From: Ancylomarina sp. DW003
Lineage (GTDB): Bacteria > Bacteroidota > Bacteroidia > Bacteroidales > Marinifilaceae
Assembly: GCF_029029505.1 (NCBI RefSeq)
Contig: NZ_JAKJSD010000006.1
Location: forward strand, 62,001 to 126,000
Length of the DNA stretch: 64,000 nucleotides
Reading direction: 5' to 3'
Each line of letters begins with the position of its first letter. The stretch's first letter is position 1. The position numbers and the translations under genes are program-made. Under the pieces are notes generated by a model that saw nothing but the letters and a program-made list of their open reading frames with translations, searched no databases and was not told where the DNA came from. This document shows, piece by piece, positions 35,462 to 46,157 of this stretch.

Positions 35462-36964
35462 ATGATCAGAACGAAACGAAAGCTTGATTTATTGAAGATA
35501 TTCATATGTGCCGGAGCATTCTTACTAGGCTCCTTCGCAACTCAAGCTCAAAAGAAAATTACACTGGATGAAGCTCTTTTAATAGCCTTTTCAAACAGTC
35601 CGGACATTAAAAAATCAAAAATCAATATGGAGCAAAACAAGGAGCGATTGAATGCCCGATTGGCTTCTTTACGATCTCAATTTTCTTTTGATTTTATGCC
35701 GATATCCTACAACAAAACAGAATCATACGACGAATATTTTTCTAAATGGAACACCTCCGAAAATAAGGGAGCAGGGGGAACCTTTACAGTTTTGCAACCA
35801 ATAAAATATACGGGAGGGAAATTATCTTTAATAAACTCATTTAGTTATCAGGATAATTTCTCCGAAGCTAGTGTCAAAAATTACGAAGGTTATAACAACG
35901 ATCTAAAAATAGAATTTACCCAACCCTTATTTACATATAATAAAACCAAGATGGATTTAACTCGGAATGAGTTAAACCTGGAAAATGCGACCCTATCCTA
36001 CTCCATAGAAATGTTGAATATAGAAAGACAAGTGAATGAAGCTTTTTATTCAATCTACCAAAAACAAATGGCCCTAAAAATTGCCGAAGAGGAGTTTGAA
36101 AATCAAAAAGTAAGTAAAGATATTATTATCAGTAAGGTTGAAGGTGGCTTATCGGCTAAGGAAGAACTTTATCAGGCAGAACTGAATTTTTCTACCAGCC
36201 AATCGAATCTGGACAACAAACGCGTTGATCTTGAAAATGCAAAAGATCAATTTAAACTGCTTCTGGGAATCTCTTTATACGAAGACGTAGCCGTAAGTAC
36301 CGACATCAAATATATTCCTGTGATCGTTGATCTTGAAAAAGCCATTCAAAATGGTTTAAGCCAAAGACTGGAATTGACTCAAAAACAAATCGATTTAAAT
36401 AATGCCCGATTCGATTTAATTGAAACATCTGAACAAAAAGCTTTTAAGGGAGATGTCAAACTTTCTGTTGGTCTGATGGGAAATAATGAACAATGGAGTA
36501 AAGTTTATAATAAGCCCACTAAAAGTCCGGGAGTTGAGTTAAAGTTTTCAATTCCAATTTTTGATTGGGGTGAAAGGAAAGCCCAAATTAGAACTGCTGA
36601 ACTGGAAATTGAAAGTCGTGAAATAGACATGAATAGTTTGAAGAATAATATTACAATCAATATTAGAAAGATCTACAGAAATTTAAAAAATCAGATACAA
36701 CAAATTGAAATTGCAGAACAGAATCAGAAAAATGCAGAACGTACCTACGATATCAATTTAGAACGTTACAAAAACGGGGATCTAACCAGTATCGATTTGG
36801 AACGCTTTCAAAATCAACTTTCTGAAAAGAAGATGACTCTGGCAAATTCGCTTATTAGCTACAAGTTGGAGTTACTTAACCTGAAAATTCAATCGCTCTG
36901 GGATTTCGAAAACAACAGATCTTTTGTCCCACAGGAATTACAAGATAACTTGATCAAAAACTAA
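35462..36964 (+). CDS. TolC family outer-membrane efflux protein
   Basis: 500 residues with a signal peptide (ends ATQAQ). The sequence is long alpha-helical coiled coil with the internal TolC duplication: ITLDEALLIAFSNSPDIKKSKI at the N-terminus and the second half from about residue 300, with the strand PGVELKFSIPIFDWGERKA and the helix around AERTYDINLERYKNGDLTSIDL. It forms the outer-membrane channel for the RND and/or ABC pumps in the same operon. Confidence 0.9.
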   Translation: MIRTKRKLDLLKIFICAGAFLLGSFATQAQKKITLDEALLIAFSNSPDIKKSKINMEQNKERLNARLASLRSQFSFDFMPISYNKTESYDEYFSKWNTSENKGAGGTFTVLQPIKYTGGKLSLINSFSYQDNFSEASVKNYEGYNNDLKIEFTQPLFTYNKTKMDLTRNELNLENATLSYSIEMLNIERQVNEAFYSIYQKQMALKIAEEEFENQKVSKDIIISKVEGGLSAKEELYQAELNFSTSQSNLDNKRVDLENAKDQFKLLLGISLYEDVAVSTDIKYIPVIVDLEKAIQNGLSQRLELTQKQIDLNNARFDLIETSEQKAFKGDVKLSVGLMGNNEQWSKVYNKPTKSPGVELKFSIPIFDWGERKAQIRTAELEIESREIDMNSLKNNITINIRKIYRNLKNQIQQIEIAEQNQKNAERTYDINLERYKNGDLTSIDLERFQNQLSEKKMTLANSLISYKLELLNLKIQSLWDFENNRSFVPQELQDNLIKN

Positions 36965-37004
36965 TCCTATTTCAATCATGATACACCATACAAACCTCAT
37001 AACA

Positions 37005-38054
37005 ATGAAACGAATCGCCATTTTTATTCTTAGTTTAAGCTTATTGGCATCTTGTGACGATAAGGCTACAGACCTAAACAAAGATATTGCCGTACAAGTA
37101 TCTGTAAAAGAAGTTGCAAGTAAAAGCATCGAGAAATTTATCAGCACAACGGGTACAGTCAATCCGATCAAAACCGTAGAAATTAAAAGTGAGATTGGTG
37201 GAAAGTATCAACTCCAAATTAATCCTGTTACAGGGAAAAAATACGCCTTGGGTGATTTAGTTAAAGAAGGTACCGAAATTATTGTCTTGGAAGACAAGGA
37301 ATACGAAAACAACATTAAAATCAAATCTCAGGAGTTGAGTCTACAAATTTCTCAGCAAAACTATGAGAAGCAACAATCTTTGTATAAAAAAGGTGGCGTA
37401 ACACTTTCAGACGTGAAGAAATCGGAAATTGAGTTGATCAATTCAAAATATGCCTACGAAGATGCTTTATATCGCTTAGCCAAGTTAAAAATTAAAGCGC
37501 CTTTTTCAGGTACAATTACAAACCTGAATTACTACACTCAAAACACCCGAATTGATGCCGCTTCTCCTGTGCTAGCTATTATGGATTACAGTAGATTACA
37601 TATGGAAATCAATCTGGCTGAAAAGAATATCACATCGGTTAAAAAGGGGCAAAAAGTTAAGATTGTTAATTATACCATTCCCGGGGATACTTTAAATGCT
37701 GTGCTGGCACAGATCTCTCCTGCAATTAATGCGGATACAAGATCATTCAAAGCCGTTGTGAACATCAACAACTCAAAATTATTGTTACGCCCGGGTATGT
37801 TTGCAAAAGGTGAAATTATCGTTGCTAAAGCTGATAAGGCTATCGTTATTCCTAAGGATATCATCTTGAACAAACAATCCGGGAATATTGTTTTTGTTGT
37901 GAACAAAGGCCTGGCCGAAGAAAGAAATATTCAGTTCGGCTTGGAAAATCCTAAAGAAGTTCAAATTATTTCAGGATTAGAAGAGAAGGATCGATTGGTT
38001 ATTAAAGGATTTGAAACTTTAAGAAACAGATCGAAGATTAAGATTGTCAAGTAG
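37005..38054 (+). CDS. RND-type periplasmic adaptor (membrane fusion protein)
   Basis: 349 residues from the ATG at 37005, which gives a proper lipoprotein signal (SLSLLASC, Cys near residue 16); an ATG 27 bp upstream would spoil it. It shows the adaptor order: beta-barrel strand, lipoyl half, helical hairpin (SQQNYEKQQSLYKKGGVTLSDVKK), second lipoyl half (LKIKAPFSGTITNL) and beta-barrel/membrane-proximal domains. Bridges the RND pump and TolC. Only one adaptor is encoded, although there are two RND pumps. Confidence 0.9.
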   Translation: MKRIAIFILSLSLLASCDDKATDLNKDIAVQVSVKEVASKSIEKFISTTGTVNPIKTVEIKSEIGGKYQLQINPVTGKKYALGDLVKEGTEIIVLEDKEYENNIKIKSQELSLQISQQNYEKQQSLYKKGGVTLSDVKKSEIELINSKYAYEDALYRLAKLKIKAPFSGTITNLNYYTQNTRIDAASPVLAIMDYSRLHMEINLAEKNITSVKKGQKVKIVNYTIPGDTLNAVLAQISPAINADTRSFKAVVNINNSKLLLRPGMFAKGEIIVAKADKAIVIPKDIILNKQSGNIVFVVNKGLAEERNIQFGLENPKEVQIISGLEEKDRLVIKGFETLRNRSKIKIVK

Positions 38055-38116
38055 TTTTGAAAAACAATCTTTCAACATTCAGAATAGCATAAAAAACGAT
38101 TAGAAAGGCTCACAAT

Positions 38117-41100
38117 ATGAAGAAAATAACACAATTTTCAGTCAACTACCCCGTGACAGTATCCATGATTGTAATGGCGATATTGCTTTTAGGATACGTT
38201 TCACTTGGCAAGTTAAATGTTGACCTGTTTCCTGAAATGAATGCGCCTCGCATATTTGTGGAAATTAAAGCAGGGGAACGTCCTCCTGAGGAGATAGAGA
38301 AACAGTTTATTGAGAGCATCGAAGCACAAACCATTCGACAAAAAGGTGTCAGTCAGGTTTCATCCGTTTGTATGGTCGGATCAGCAAGACTTACCGTTGA
38401 ATACACATGGGGTAGCGATATGGACGAAGCCTTTCTTGATCTGCAGAAAGCCCTTTCTTCGTATAGTCAGAATTCTGAAATTGATGAATTCACCATTACC
38501 CAACACGATCCCAATGCCTCACCCATTCTAATCGTAGGTATGCTTCATCCTGAAATTCAGGACATGAACGAGTTAAGAAAAATTGGCGAAAACTATATTC
38601 GTAATGAACTGATTCGATTAAAAGGTATTGCAGAAGTTGAACTTACAGGCTCTCAAGAAAAAGAAATTCGCATAGAAACTGATCAATATTTACTGGATGC
38701 ACACCAAATTACCATCGACCAAATTGTACAAAAAATACAAAGCCTCAACCAGAATGTTTCGGGTGGAAGTATAGTGGAAATGGGAACCAAGTATATTATA
38801 AAAGGTGCCGGTTTAATACGAAACACTCAGGAAATTGAAAATGTAATTGTTGGCACAAAACAGGAAAAGCCATCAGGTACTGCACAGGCAACAAATGGCA
38901 ATAAACAAGCACTTGTAAAAGGTAAGGTGCCTATCCTTTTAAAAGATGTGGCCAAAGTGAGTTTTGTAGCTAAGAAAGCTCAGAATATTGTCAGAATTAA
39001 TGGAATCCGTTGTGTCGGATTATCCATTTATAAGGAAACAGGATCGAATACCGTTCAGGCGGTAGAAGACTTCGAAAAAACCATGGTATCCATCAAGAAA
39101 GCTTTGCCTGGCTACCAATTTATCACGGTTCAAAATCAGGGCCAATTTATTCAGAAAGCCATTGACGAAGTGCAGGAAACAGCACTACTTGGTGTGCTTA
39201 TCGCCATTTTTGTACTTTTTGTTTTTCTGCGAAGAGTTAAGGTTACAGCTATTGTAAGTTTTGCCATTCCCGTTTCTATTATTGCCACATTTAACCTCAT
39301 GTATTTTAATGGTCTTAGTTTAAATATTATGACTTTGGGTGGCTTGGCTCTTGGAGCAGGAATGCTCGTTGACAATGCCATTGTGGTTATCGAAAATATT
39401 TTCCGGAAAATGGAATTGGGTCTTTCCGTTAAGGAAGCGGCCATTGAGGGAACTTCTGAAGTCGGTGGAGCCATTGTTGCTTCAACTCTAACAACTATTG
39501 TTGTATTCCTTCCTATCGTTTATATGCATGGTGCCTCAGGTGCCTTATTTAAGGATCAGGCATGGACGGTTGCTTTCTCGCTTATAGCCTCTTTATTTGT
39601 TGCGATCCTGATGATACCCATGCTTTTTAATTTTGCTTATAAAGGCAAAGGGAAAAACATCAAGTTCAAATCGGTTAAAATCAGCTGGTATGGTATTTTA
39701 TTAAGAAAACTACTCGGTAAAAAAGTAATGGTTATTGCCGGAGGAACAGTTCTTCTTATCGCAACAGGCCTCGTCCTTCCCTATGTTGGAAATGAATACC
39801 TGCCCAAAAGTGGCATTGGAGAATTCAGCCTGGATATTGAATTAAAAGAGGGCACGCAACTTGAAAGAACAGCTCAAACTGTTATTGCAATTGAATCCAT
39901 GTTACGACAGTCAATGGGCAATCAGTTTGAAACGATTTACAGTCAAATCGGTCCAGGTGCCAGTTCATCTACAAGTAAATCAGTGTTCCAGAACGAAAAT
40001 ACAGCCAATATTAAAGTTCGACTTAAAAGTGAATACCTGGCTCAATCTGAAGCGATTCTGAATCATGTTGGTGTGCTAATCTCTGACATTCCCAATGCGG
40101 ATATTACAATTGTACGTGACGAAACCGCTCTACAATCGACCATAGGAACCGAAAATGCACCTATTGCAGTTGAGGTGAAAGGAAAAGACATGCAGGTTTT
40201 GGAAGACTTGTCAAATCAGATTAAGGAACGCCTTAGTCAATTATCCGATTTAACGAATGTAACGACCAATATTGAAGAAGGAGCTCCTGAAGTTGATGTT
40301 GTTATCGACCCATATAAAGCCGGTTTATTTAATCTAAACACCCAAACCATTACCAATCAGCTTAAGGACATTCTGATGGGTAAAAAAGCAGGTAAATTCG
40401 AACAAGGGGGAGAAATGAACGATATTCATATACAACTCCCTGAAAAGAGTCTATCAGAACTGAATACCATTTTAATTAAAAGTGGCGATGCTCAAATTCC
40501 ATTATACGAAGTTGCCGAGATTAAACGATCCTCATCGCCTAAGCAAATGCTTAGACGAAACCAAACACGTATTGGTAAAATTACTGCCGATATTCAAGGA
40601 TCGAAGGCATTTGATCAGGTTATAGATCAAGTGAACGCCAAGCTAGCAAATCTGGAATTACCACAAGGCTACCAAATCAGCCTTATTGGTGAAGAGCAAA
40701 AAAGACAGGAGGCATTGTCAAATTTAAGTTTCGCCCTCATATTATCCATCGTACTGGTCTATATGGTTATGGCTTCTCAATTTGAGTCTTTAATTCATCC
40801 ATTCACCATTCTATTGACCATTCCGTTGGCAGGAGTTGGTGCTGTTTGGGCCTTCTTTATCTTGGGTATTCCTATGAATATTATGGCCTATATCGGTATT
40901 ATTATGCTGGGAGGTATTGCCGTAAACGACTCCATTATTCTGGTTGATGCGATTAACCAGTTTAAACGACAGGGCAATACCTTACTCGATTCAATTGTGA
41001 TGGCTGGTGAAAACAGGATTCGACCTATTATCATGACCAGTATTACAACCATTTTGGCCTTATTGCCATTGACCATTGGTTTTGGAGAAAGTGCCGCCTT

Positions 41101-41236
41101 AAGAGCGCCAATGGCCATTGCTGTTATTGCAGGTTTGATTACCTCAACATTACTAACATTGGTGGTTATTCCATGTGTTTACTATGTATTCGATAGAGTA
41201 CAAGGCTATTTTTCAAAGTCGATAGATACAGAATAA
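38117..41236 (+). CDS. RND efflux pump permease 1 (AcrB-like)
   Basis: 1039 residues, full length for AcrB/HAE-type RND pumps: TM1, a large periplasmic porter loop, TM2-6, a second loop and TM8-12. TM4 reads GAGMLVDNAIVVIENI, retaining one of the two AcrB aspartates (the second is Asn). TM10 reads GGIAVNDSIILVDAI, with Val where AcrB has Lys940, as in many Bacteroidota RND pumps; the TM11 Arg (RIRPIIMTS) is kept. Driven by proton motive force; substrate unknown. 62 bp after the adaptor and 45 bp before the second pump. Confidence 0.92.
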   Translation: MKKITQFSVNYPVTVSMIVMAILLLGYVSLGKLNVDLFPEMNAPRIFVEIKAGERPPEEIEKQFIESIEAQTIRQKGVSQVSSVCMVGSARLTVEYTWGSDMDEAFLDLQKALSSYSQNSEIDEFTITQHDPNASPILIVGMLHPEIQDMNELRKIGENYIRNELIRLKGIAEVELTGSQEKEIRIETDQYLLDAHQITIDQIVQKIQSLNQNVSGGSIVEMGTKYIIKGAGLIRNTQEIENVIVGTKQEKPSGTAQATNGNKQALVKGKVPILLKDVAKVSFVAKKAQNIVRINGIRCVGLSIYKETGSNTVQAVEDFEKTMVSIKKALPGYQFITVQNQGQFIQKAIDEVQETALLGVLIAIFVLFVFLRRVKVTAIVSFAIPVSIIATFNLMYFNGLSLNIMTLGGLALGAGMLVDNAIVVIENIFRKMELGLSVKEAAIEGTSEVGGAIVASTLTTIVVFLPIVYMHGASGALFKDQAWTVAFSLIASLFVAILMIPMLFNFAYKGKGKNIKFKSVKISWYGILLRKLLGKKVMVIAGGTVLLIATGLVLPYVGNEYLPKSGIGEFSLDIELKEGTQLERTAQTVIAIESMLRQSMGNQFETIYSQIGPGASSSTSKSVFQNENTANIKVRLKSEYLAQSEAILNHVGVLISDIPNADITIVRDETALQSTIGTENAPIAVEVKGKDMQVLEDLSNQIKERLSQLSDLTNVTTNIEEGAPEVDVVIDPYKAGLFNLNTQTITNQLKDILMGKKAGKFEQGGEMNDIHIQLPEKSLSELNTILIKSGDAQIPLYEVAEIKRSSSPKQMLRRNQTRIGKITADIQGSKAFDQVIDQVNAKLANLELPQGYQISLIGEEQKRQEALSNLSFALILSIVLVYMVMASQFESLIHPFTILLTIPLAGVGAVWAFFILGIPMNIMAYIGIIMLGGIAVNDSIILVDAINQFKRQGNTLLDSIVMAGENRIRPIIMTSITTILALLPLTIGFGESAALRAPMAIAVIAGLITSTLLTLVVIPCVYYVFDRVQGYFSKSIDTE

Positions 41237-41281
41237 AACCACAGAAGCTAATCGAAGCCTGATACTAAAATCTGAACAGAA

Positions 41282-44200
41282 ATGAATTTCATTATAAAAC
41301 GCAAGGTTTTAATCGCAATGCTCTTTACCGGACTTAGCATGTTGGGGTATTTCTCCTACAAGCAACTTCCGGTGGAACTGATTCCCAATGCTCAACTTCC
41401 TATGCTCTTTGTACAAATCAATGCAAGCCAGGAAGTGGATCCCCGCTATATGGAAAACCAGGCCATTATTCCTCTCGAAGGAGTCGTGGGAGGTCTTGAA
41501 GGCGTTGAGAAAATATCATCTACAGCTGGGCAGCAAAGTGGTCGTATCGAAATTTCCTTCGAACAAGGAACCAATACAAAATACGCCTATCTCAAACTGA
41601 CCGAAAAAGTAGAACAGGCCAAAAAAGATCTTCCTCAAGAATTTTTCGTTCAGGTTGTCAAGTTCGACTTAGAACAATTGAGCAACATGTTTATGAATCT
41701 GCAGGTGCGTGGTAGTGGTGGTGTTGACAGAGTAAGACAAGTTGCCGAAAATGAAATCATCGAAAAGATTAAAAGCATTGATGGTATTGCTAATACAGCC
41801 ATTTTTGGTGGACGTGAAAAGTCCATTGAGATCCTACTACGCGATGATGTGTGCAAAAGCTATGGCATCAGTCCTTCCCAAGTAAGATCTGCTCTAAATC
41901 AAAACAATAATAAGAGAGATTTTGCTGGTAAAGTTGTTGAAAACAACCAAATGCATTTTGTAAATGTGGTATCTGAATTCACGGATATAACAGACATACA
42001 TGAATTGGTCGTAAAGGAAGAAGGCAAGATAAAACTGAAAGATATTGCTGATATTCGTTTTGGTGTAAAAGAACAAAAATCTTATAGTCGCGTTAATGGC
42101 AAAGAAGCTGTTACCATACAGTTGACTCGTGATGCTCAGTCAAACATCATTGACTTGTCGGATAATGTGATCGAAAAAATTGAGGATCTGAATAAAGAGT
42201 TAGAAAGTAAAGATGTTAGCATCGTCGTTCAGTCCAATACCGCCGAAACCATGAAAACCAATATCGATCTCATCATCGAATTGGCCCTTGTGGGCGGTAT
42301 ACTCGCCATTTTTATTCTTTGGATCTTCCTAAAAAATATCCGCTTGGTTGTGGCTATTGCTTTAGCTATTCCAATCTCTGTGTATACAGCCTTTAACTTT
42401 TTCTATGCCTACGATATTAGCATTAATACCCTAACTCTATTGGGTATGGCGCTTGCCATTGGTATGCTTCTCGACAATAGTATCGTCGTCCTCGAAAACA
42501 TATATAGGCTGGCGGCTAAAAAAATTGATCCGGACACTGCTGTAATTCAAGGAACCAGAGAGGTTTGGCGTTCGATCTTTGCAGCAACACTAACGACTAT
42601 TACCGTATTTTTGCCCTTCCTATTCTCAACAAACTTCATGGTAGGGCTCTTGGGGAAACATATTGGGGTATCCATTATTTCAACACTCTTGGTTTCATTG
42701 GTTGTTGCCCTGCTTTTAATCCCTATGATTACCCACTCTTTTCTTAAACGCAAAGGAAAAATAAGAGAAGTTAATTTTGAGAATATCGCCTATCATAACC
42801 GACTCGTTCAGGTGTATATGGTTTTATTAAAATCCTGTATGCGATTCCCGGGCAGAACCATTTTAGGAGCACTCGGCTTATTCTTTATAACCCTCTTAAT
42901 TAGTTTAGGTTTGAGTTTTATGTCGAAAAACGAAACTGAAACCAAAGAGCTTAAACTTTATGTGACTCTTCCCGGTGGCACAACCCTTAATAACACCGAT
43001 CTTGTTATTCGTGAAGTTGAAAAGAACCTTGGATCACTTGAGGAAAAGAAAGATGTGACCAGTCAGGTATACGAAGAAGAAGCTGTCTTGACCATCTCAT
43101 TAATTGACGACTATCGTGAAAAACAAAACCTGACAGTTCCCGGAATCAAGAAAAATATTCTGGAGCGTGTTCGTGAAATACCCCGAGCATCATTTAGCTG
43201 GGAACCACCAGCAAAAGCCCGTCGCTTTGGTGGCGGTGGTGGCGATTTTGGTGGTGACAATCCCTTTATGAGTATGTTAGGACTTGGTACACAAAAAGAA
43301 AAGCTTGTTATCAAAGGTCAGGATTTCGATAAGATGTTAGACTTGTCTGATGATATTCAATATTACGTGGAACAGCTATCATCCATCAAAAACGTATCGG
43401 TTAAGGTACCCAATAAACGTCCTGAGATGCTGCTGGAACTGGATAAGCAGATTATGGCGATCTATGATATTCCTGTCAATTCTGTTTTATCGGAATTAAA
43501 TTCATTTCAAAAAGAATTCTCCAGTGGTGTTAAGTTCAAGCATGGTACTGATGAGTACGATATTATTATCAAGACACAGGGTGAAACTGAAAAAGAAACC
43601 CGCGATGCGAAAGACCTGAGAAGGCTTAGAGTTAAAGGCAATCAGGGGGCTGAATTTGAATTACAGAATATCAGTAATCTCAATTTCACCGATGGTCTAT
43701 CTACGATTAAACGAACCAATCAGGAAAAACATCTGGAAGTAGAATACCAGTTTATCGATGAAGTTAACGACGACAAGGATCTTTTAACCGCGGCAAGAGT
43801 CGAAATAGATGAACTTGTGGAGCGTCTGAACCTACCTTCTGGTATTGCCCTTGAAGTGGTACACGAGGAAGATACATTGGGCGAATTTGGCTTTCTATTT
43901 TTGATGGCTTTCATACTAATCTTTATGATTCTGGCTTCGGTATTCGAGTCCTTTACCATGCCTATTGTCATGATGTTTTCTATTCCAATGGCAGCCATTG
44001 GCTCCTTACTGGCTCTTATCTTAACTGGAACATCACTTATCAATGCCAATGTGTTTACTGGTTTTATCATACTTCTGGGAATTGTCGTCAATAACGGCAT
44101 TATCATGATTGACTATTCCAATGTCTTACAGAAGCGTGGATACAGAGAATCTCGCGCCCTCATTATGGCAGGTTTAGCACGTATTCGCCCTATCCTAATT

Positions 44201-46006
44201 ACAGCTATAACAACTATAATTGCCCTTATGCCATTGGCACTGGGAAGGGCTGAATATGTAACTCAAATTGGTGTGCCATTTGCCATAACCGTAATCGGAG
44301 GTTTAAGTTTAAGTACCGTGCTAACCTTGGTGTTTATTCCAACCGTTTATGCAGGCTTGCAAACCAGTCTTAAATGGCTCCGGAGTCAGAAGCTTTGGGT
44401 CAAAACCATACAATTCTCATTATGGATTCTGGGCACCTATTTTATTTACACCGAGGTGGATAGTAAAATTTGGCAGATTATTGATTTTCTTGTTTTGCTT
44501 CTGTCTGTACCAGCTTGTATCTATTTTATATCAGCCAGTTTACGAAAGGCCAACGAAGAGCTTATTGCTCCTGACGAACCTTTGCATATTGAAATCAGAA
44601 ACCTGGTTAAAATTTACGAATGGGATAACAGATTTGCACGCGAATGGAAATCCGGACTTAAAATACGAGAACGCCTCGGCTTAAAATTGGAATACAAATC
44701 ATTGAATGATTTTGTTGCTTTAATCTGGCAATTGCCTTTAGCCGCTTTTATGGTCTTCTTTATTTTTATTCATCTTCAGGATCAGATATGGATCCTAATT
44801 CTTTCCATATTCTTCCAGATTATTCTACTCACTTTTATCAAGCCTATTTTGGCTTATAGAGATCATTTGAAAAAAGAAGCTAAAAGCAAATGGGTTCAGC
44901 ATTTGATTTATGCATTGCATAAAGCTGTATTTTGGATCTTTCCTCTCTTCGTGCTCAACTTTGCTTATCAACAATACGAATTGCTTGGTCTCATAATTCC
45001 TGTTGGTGTTATCTGGTATTTAGCCTTAACAATCAAACTATCATCTGACAAATTATACCGTGAGAAGATCAATATCAATCGAATAAAAGGACGTTTTGGA
45101 GCTATCCGACGTAACTTCTATCGTTTTGTTCAAATCATTCCGATTATCGGCAAAAAGAAAGTGCCTTTCAAGGCGGTTAAAGGTGTATCTCTGAATATCG
45201 AAAATGGTATGTTTGGCTTATTAGGTCCTAATGGTGCGGGTAAATCTACCCTTATGCGAATTATATGTGGTATACTGGAGCAGAGCTATGGCCAAATTAC
45301 CATTAATGGGATTGATGTTCGCGAGAAACGAGAAGAACTTCAGGGCTTAATCGGTTATCTCCCACAGGAATTTGGCATGTACGAGAATATGAGTGCTTGG
45401 GATTTCCTAAACTATATGGGTATTATCAAGAAATTAAAAGATAATAAGGAAAGGCATGAGCGCATTGAATATGTCTTGAATGCCGTTCATATGTTCGATC
45501 AGAAAGATGAAAAAATCGGCTCCTTCTCCGGTGGTATGAAGCAACGAATTGGTATTGCTCAAATTCTTCTTCATCTACCAAGAATATTGGTAGTTGATGA
45601 ACCAACAGCCGGACTTGATCCTCGTGAAAGAATTCGCTTCAGGAACCTATTGGTTGAATTGAGTCAGGATAGAATTGTAATCTTCTCGACCCATATTATC
45701 GAAGATGTGGCCAGCTCATGTAATCGGGTTGGGGTTGTGAAAAAAGGTAAACTTAAATACCTGGGAGAACCAGTTCATATGGCCAGTATAGCTAACAATA
45801 AGGTTTGGATGCTTAGTGTATCAGGTGAGGAATTTGAAAAGTTAAAAACCGATCACGTTATTATTCATCATATGCGAGACGGGGATCAGATCAGAGTTCG
45901 TTGTCTGTCTGATGATAATCCAGGATACGATGCTATCATTACCAAGGCTAATCTTGAAGATGCTTATCTCTGTCTTTTGAATGAAAAGGAAACGGTGATG
46001 GCTTAG
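41282..46006 (+). CDS. RND efflux pump fused to an ABC ATPase with split nucleotide-binding domain
   Basis: 1574 residues. About 1-1030 is a complete RND pump (TM4 IGMLLDNSIVVLENIY, TM10 GIVVNNGIIMIDYSN). Two further hydrophobic segments follow (about 1040-1085). Then HIEIRNLVKIYE (1102-1113) looks like the first strand and A-loop (Tyr1112) of an ABC domain. About 150 residues with four predicted helices intervene before the rest: KAVKGVSLNIENG, Walker A at 1315-1323 (GPNGAGKST), signature SFSGGMKQR, Walker B ILVVDEPTAGLD, switch His in STHIIED. In ordinary ABC proteins the A-loop and Walker A are about 25 residues apart. No frameshift is seen across the junctions. Likely partner: the ABC-2 permease gene downstream. 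Confidence 0.85.
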   Translation: MNFIIKRKVLIAMLFTGLSMLGYFSYKQLPVELIPNAQLPMLFVQINASQEVDPRYMENQAIIPLEGVVGGLEGVEKISSTAGQQSGRIEISFEQGTNTKYAYLKLTEKVEQAKKDLPQEFFVQVVKFDLEQLSNMFMNLQVRGSGGVDRVRQVAENEIIEKIKSIDGIANTAIFGGREKSIEILLRDDVCKSYGISPSQVRSALNQNNNKRDFAGKVVENNQMHFVNVVSEFTDITDIHELVVKEEGKIKLKDIADIRFGVKEQKSYSRVNGKEAVTIQLTRDAQSNIIDLSDNVIEKIEDLNKELESKDVSIVVQSNTAETMKTNIDLIIELALVGGILAIFILWIFLKNIRLVVAIALAIPISVYTAFNFFYAYDISINTLTLLGMALAIGMLLDNSIVVLENIYRLAAKKIDPDTAVIQGTREVWRSIFAATLTTITVFLPFLFSTNFMVGLLGKHIGVSIISTLLVSLVVALLLIPMITHSFLKRKGKIREVNFENIAYHNRLVQVYMVLLKSCMRFPGRTILGALGLFFITLLISLGLSFMSKNETETKELKLYVTLPGGTTLNNTDLVIREVEKNLGSLEEKKDVTSQVYEEEAVLTISLIDDYREKQNLTVPGIKKNILERVREIPRASFSWEPPAKARRFGGGGGDFGGDNPFMSMLGLGTQKEKLVIKGQDFDKMLDLSDDIQYYVEQLSSIKNVSVKVPNKRPEMLLELDKQIMAIYDIPVNSVLSELNSFQKEFSSGVKFKHGTDEYDIIIKTQGETEKETRDAKDLRRLRVKGNQGAEFELQNISNLNFTDGLSTIKRTNQEKHLEVEYQFIDEVNDDKDLLTAARVEIDELVERLNLPSGIALEVVHEEDTLGEFGFLFLMAFILIFMILASVFESFTMPIVMMFSIPMAAIGSLLALILTGTSLINANVFTGFIILLGIVVNNGIIMIDYSNVLQKRGYRESRALIMAGLARIRPILITAITTIIALMPLALGRAEYVTQIGVPFAITVIGGLSLSTVLTLVFIPTVYAGLQTSLKWLRSQKLWVKTIQFSLWILGTYFIYTEVDSKIWQIIDFLVLLLSVPACIYFISASLRKANEELIAPDEPLHIEIRNLVKIYEWDNRFAREWKSGLKIRERLGLKLEYKSLNDFVALIWQLPLAAFMVFFIFIHLQDQIWILILSIFFQIILLTFIKPILAYRDHLKKEAKSKWVQHLIYALHKAVFWIFPLFVLNFAYQQYELLGLIIPVGVIWYLALTIKLSSDKLYREKININRIKGRFGAIRRNFYRFVQIIPIIGKKKVPFKAVKGVSLNIENGMFGLLGPNGAGKSTLMRIICGILEQSYGQITINGIDVREKREELQGLIGYLPQEFGMYENMSAWDFLNYMGIIKKLKDNKERHERIEYVLNAVHMFDQKDEKIGSFSGGMKQRIGIAQILLHLPRILVVDEPTAGLDPRERIRFRNLLVELSQDRIVIFSTHIIEDVASSCNRVGVVKKGKLKYLGEPVHMASIANNKVWMLSVSGEEFEKLKTDHVIIHHMRDGDQIRVRCLSDDNPGYDAIITKANLEDAYLCLLNEKETVMA

Positions 46007-46012
46007 AAGGTT

Positions 46013-46054
46013 AGAAAAGTCAAAAGGTCTAAAAGTCAGAAAGTCGAAAGGTCT
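46013..46054. repeat. Degenerate tandem repeat of AAAAGTC/AAAGGTCT units
   Basis: Five units of 7-9 bp follow each other: AAAAGTC, AAAAGGTCT, AAAAGTCAG, AAAGTCG, AAAGGTCT. Located 7 bp after the RND-ABC stop codon, in a 314-bp intergenic stretch (46007-46320) that holds no gene. Confidence 0.6.
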
Positions 46055-46157
46055 AGGGGTAAAAGGAAAGATAAAATTCCGCAATTGACTATTGAAAGAA
46101 TAAAGTAAAAAGTCAGATGTAAGAAGCTTTGAGCTCTCATGAGGATAATAAACAAAT

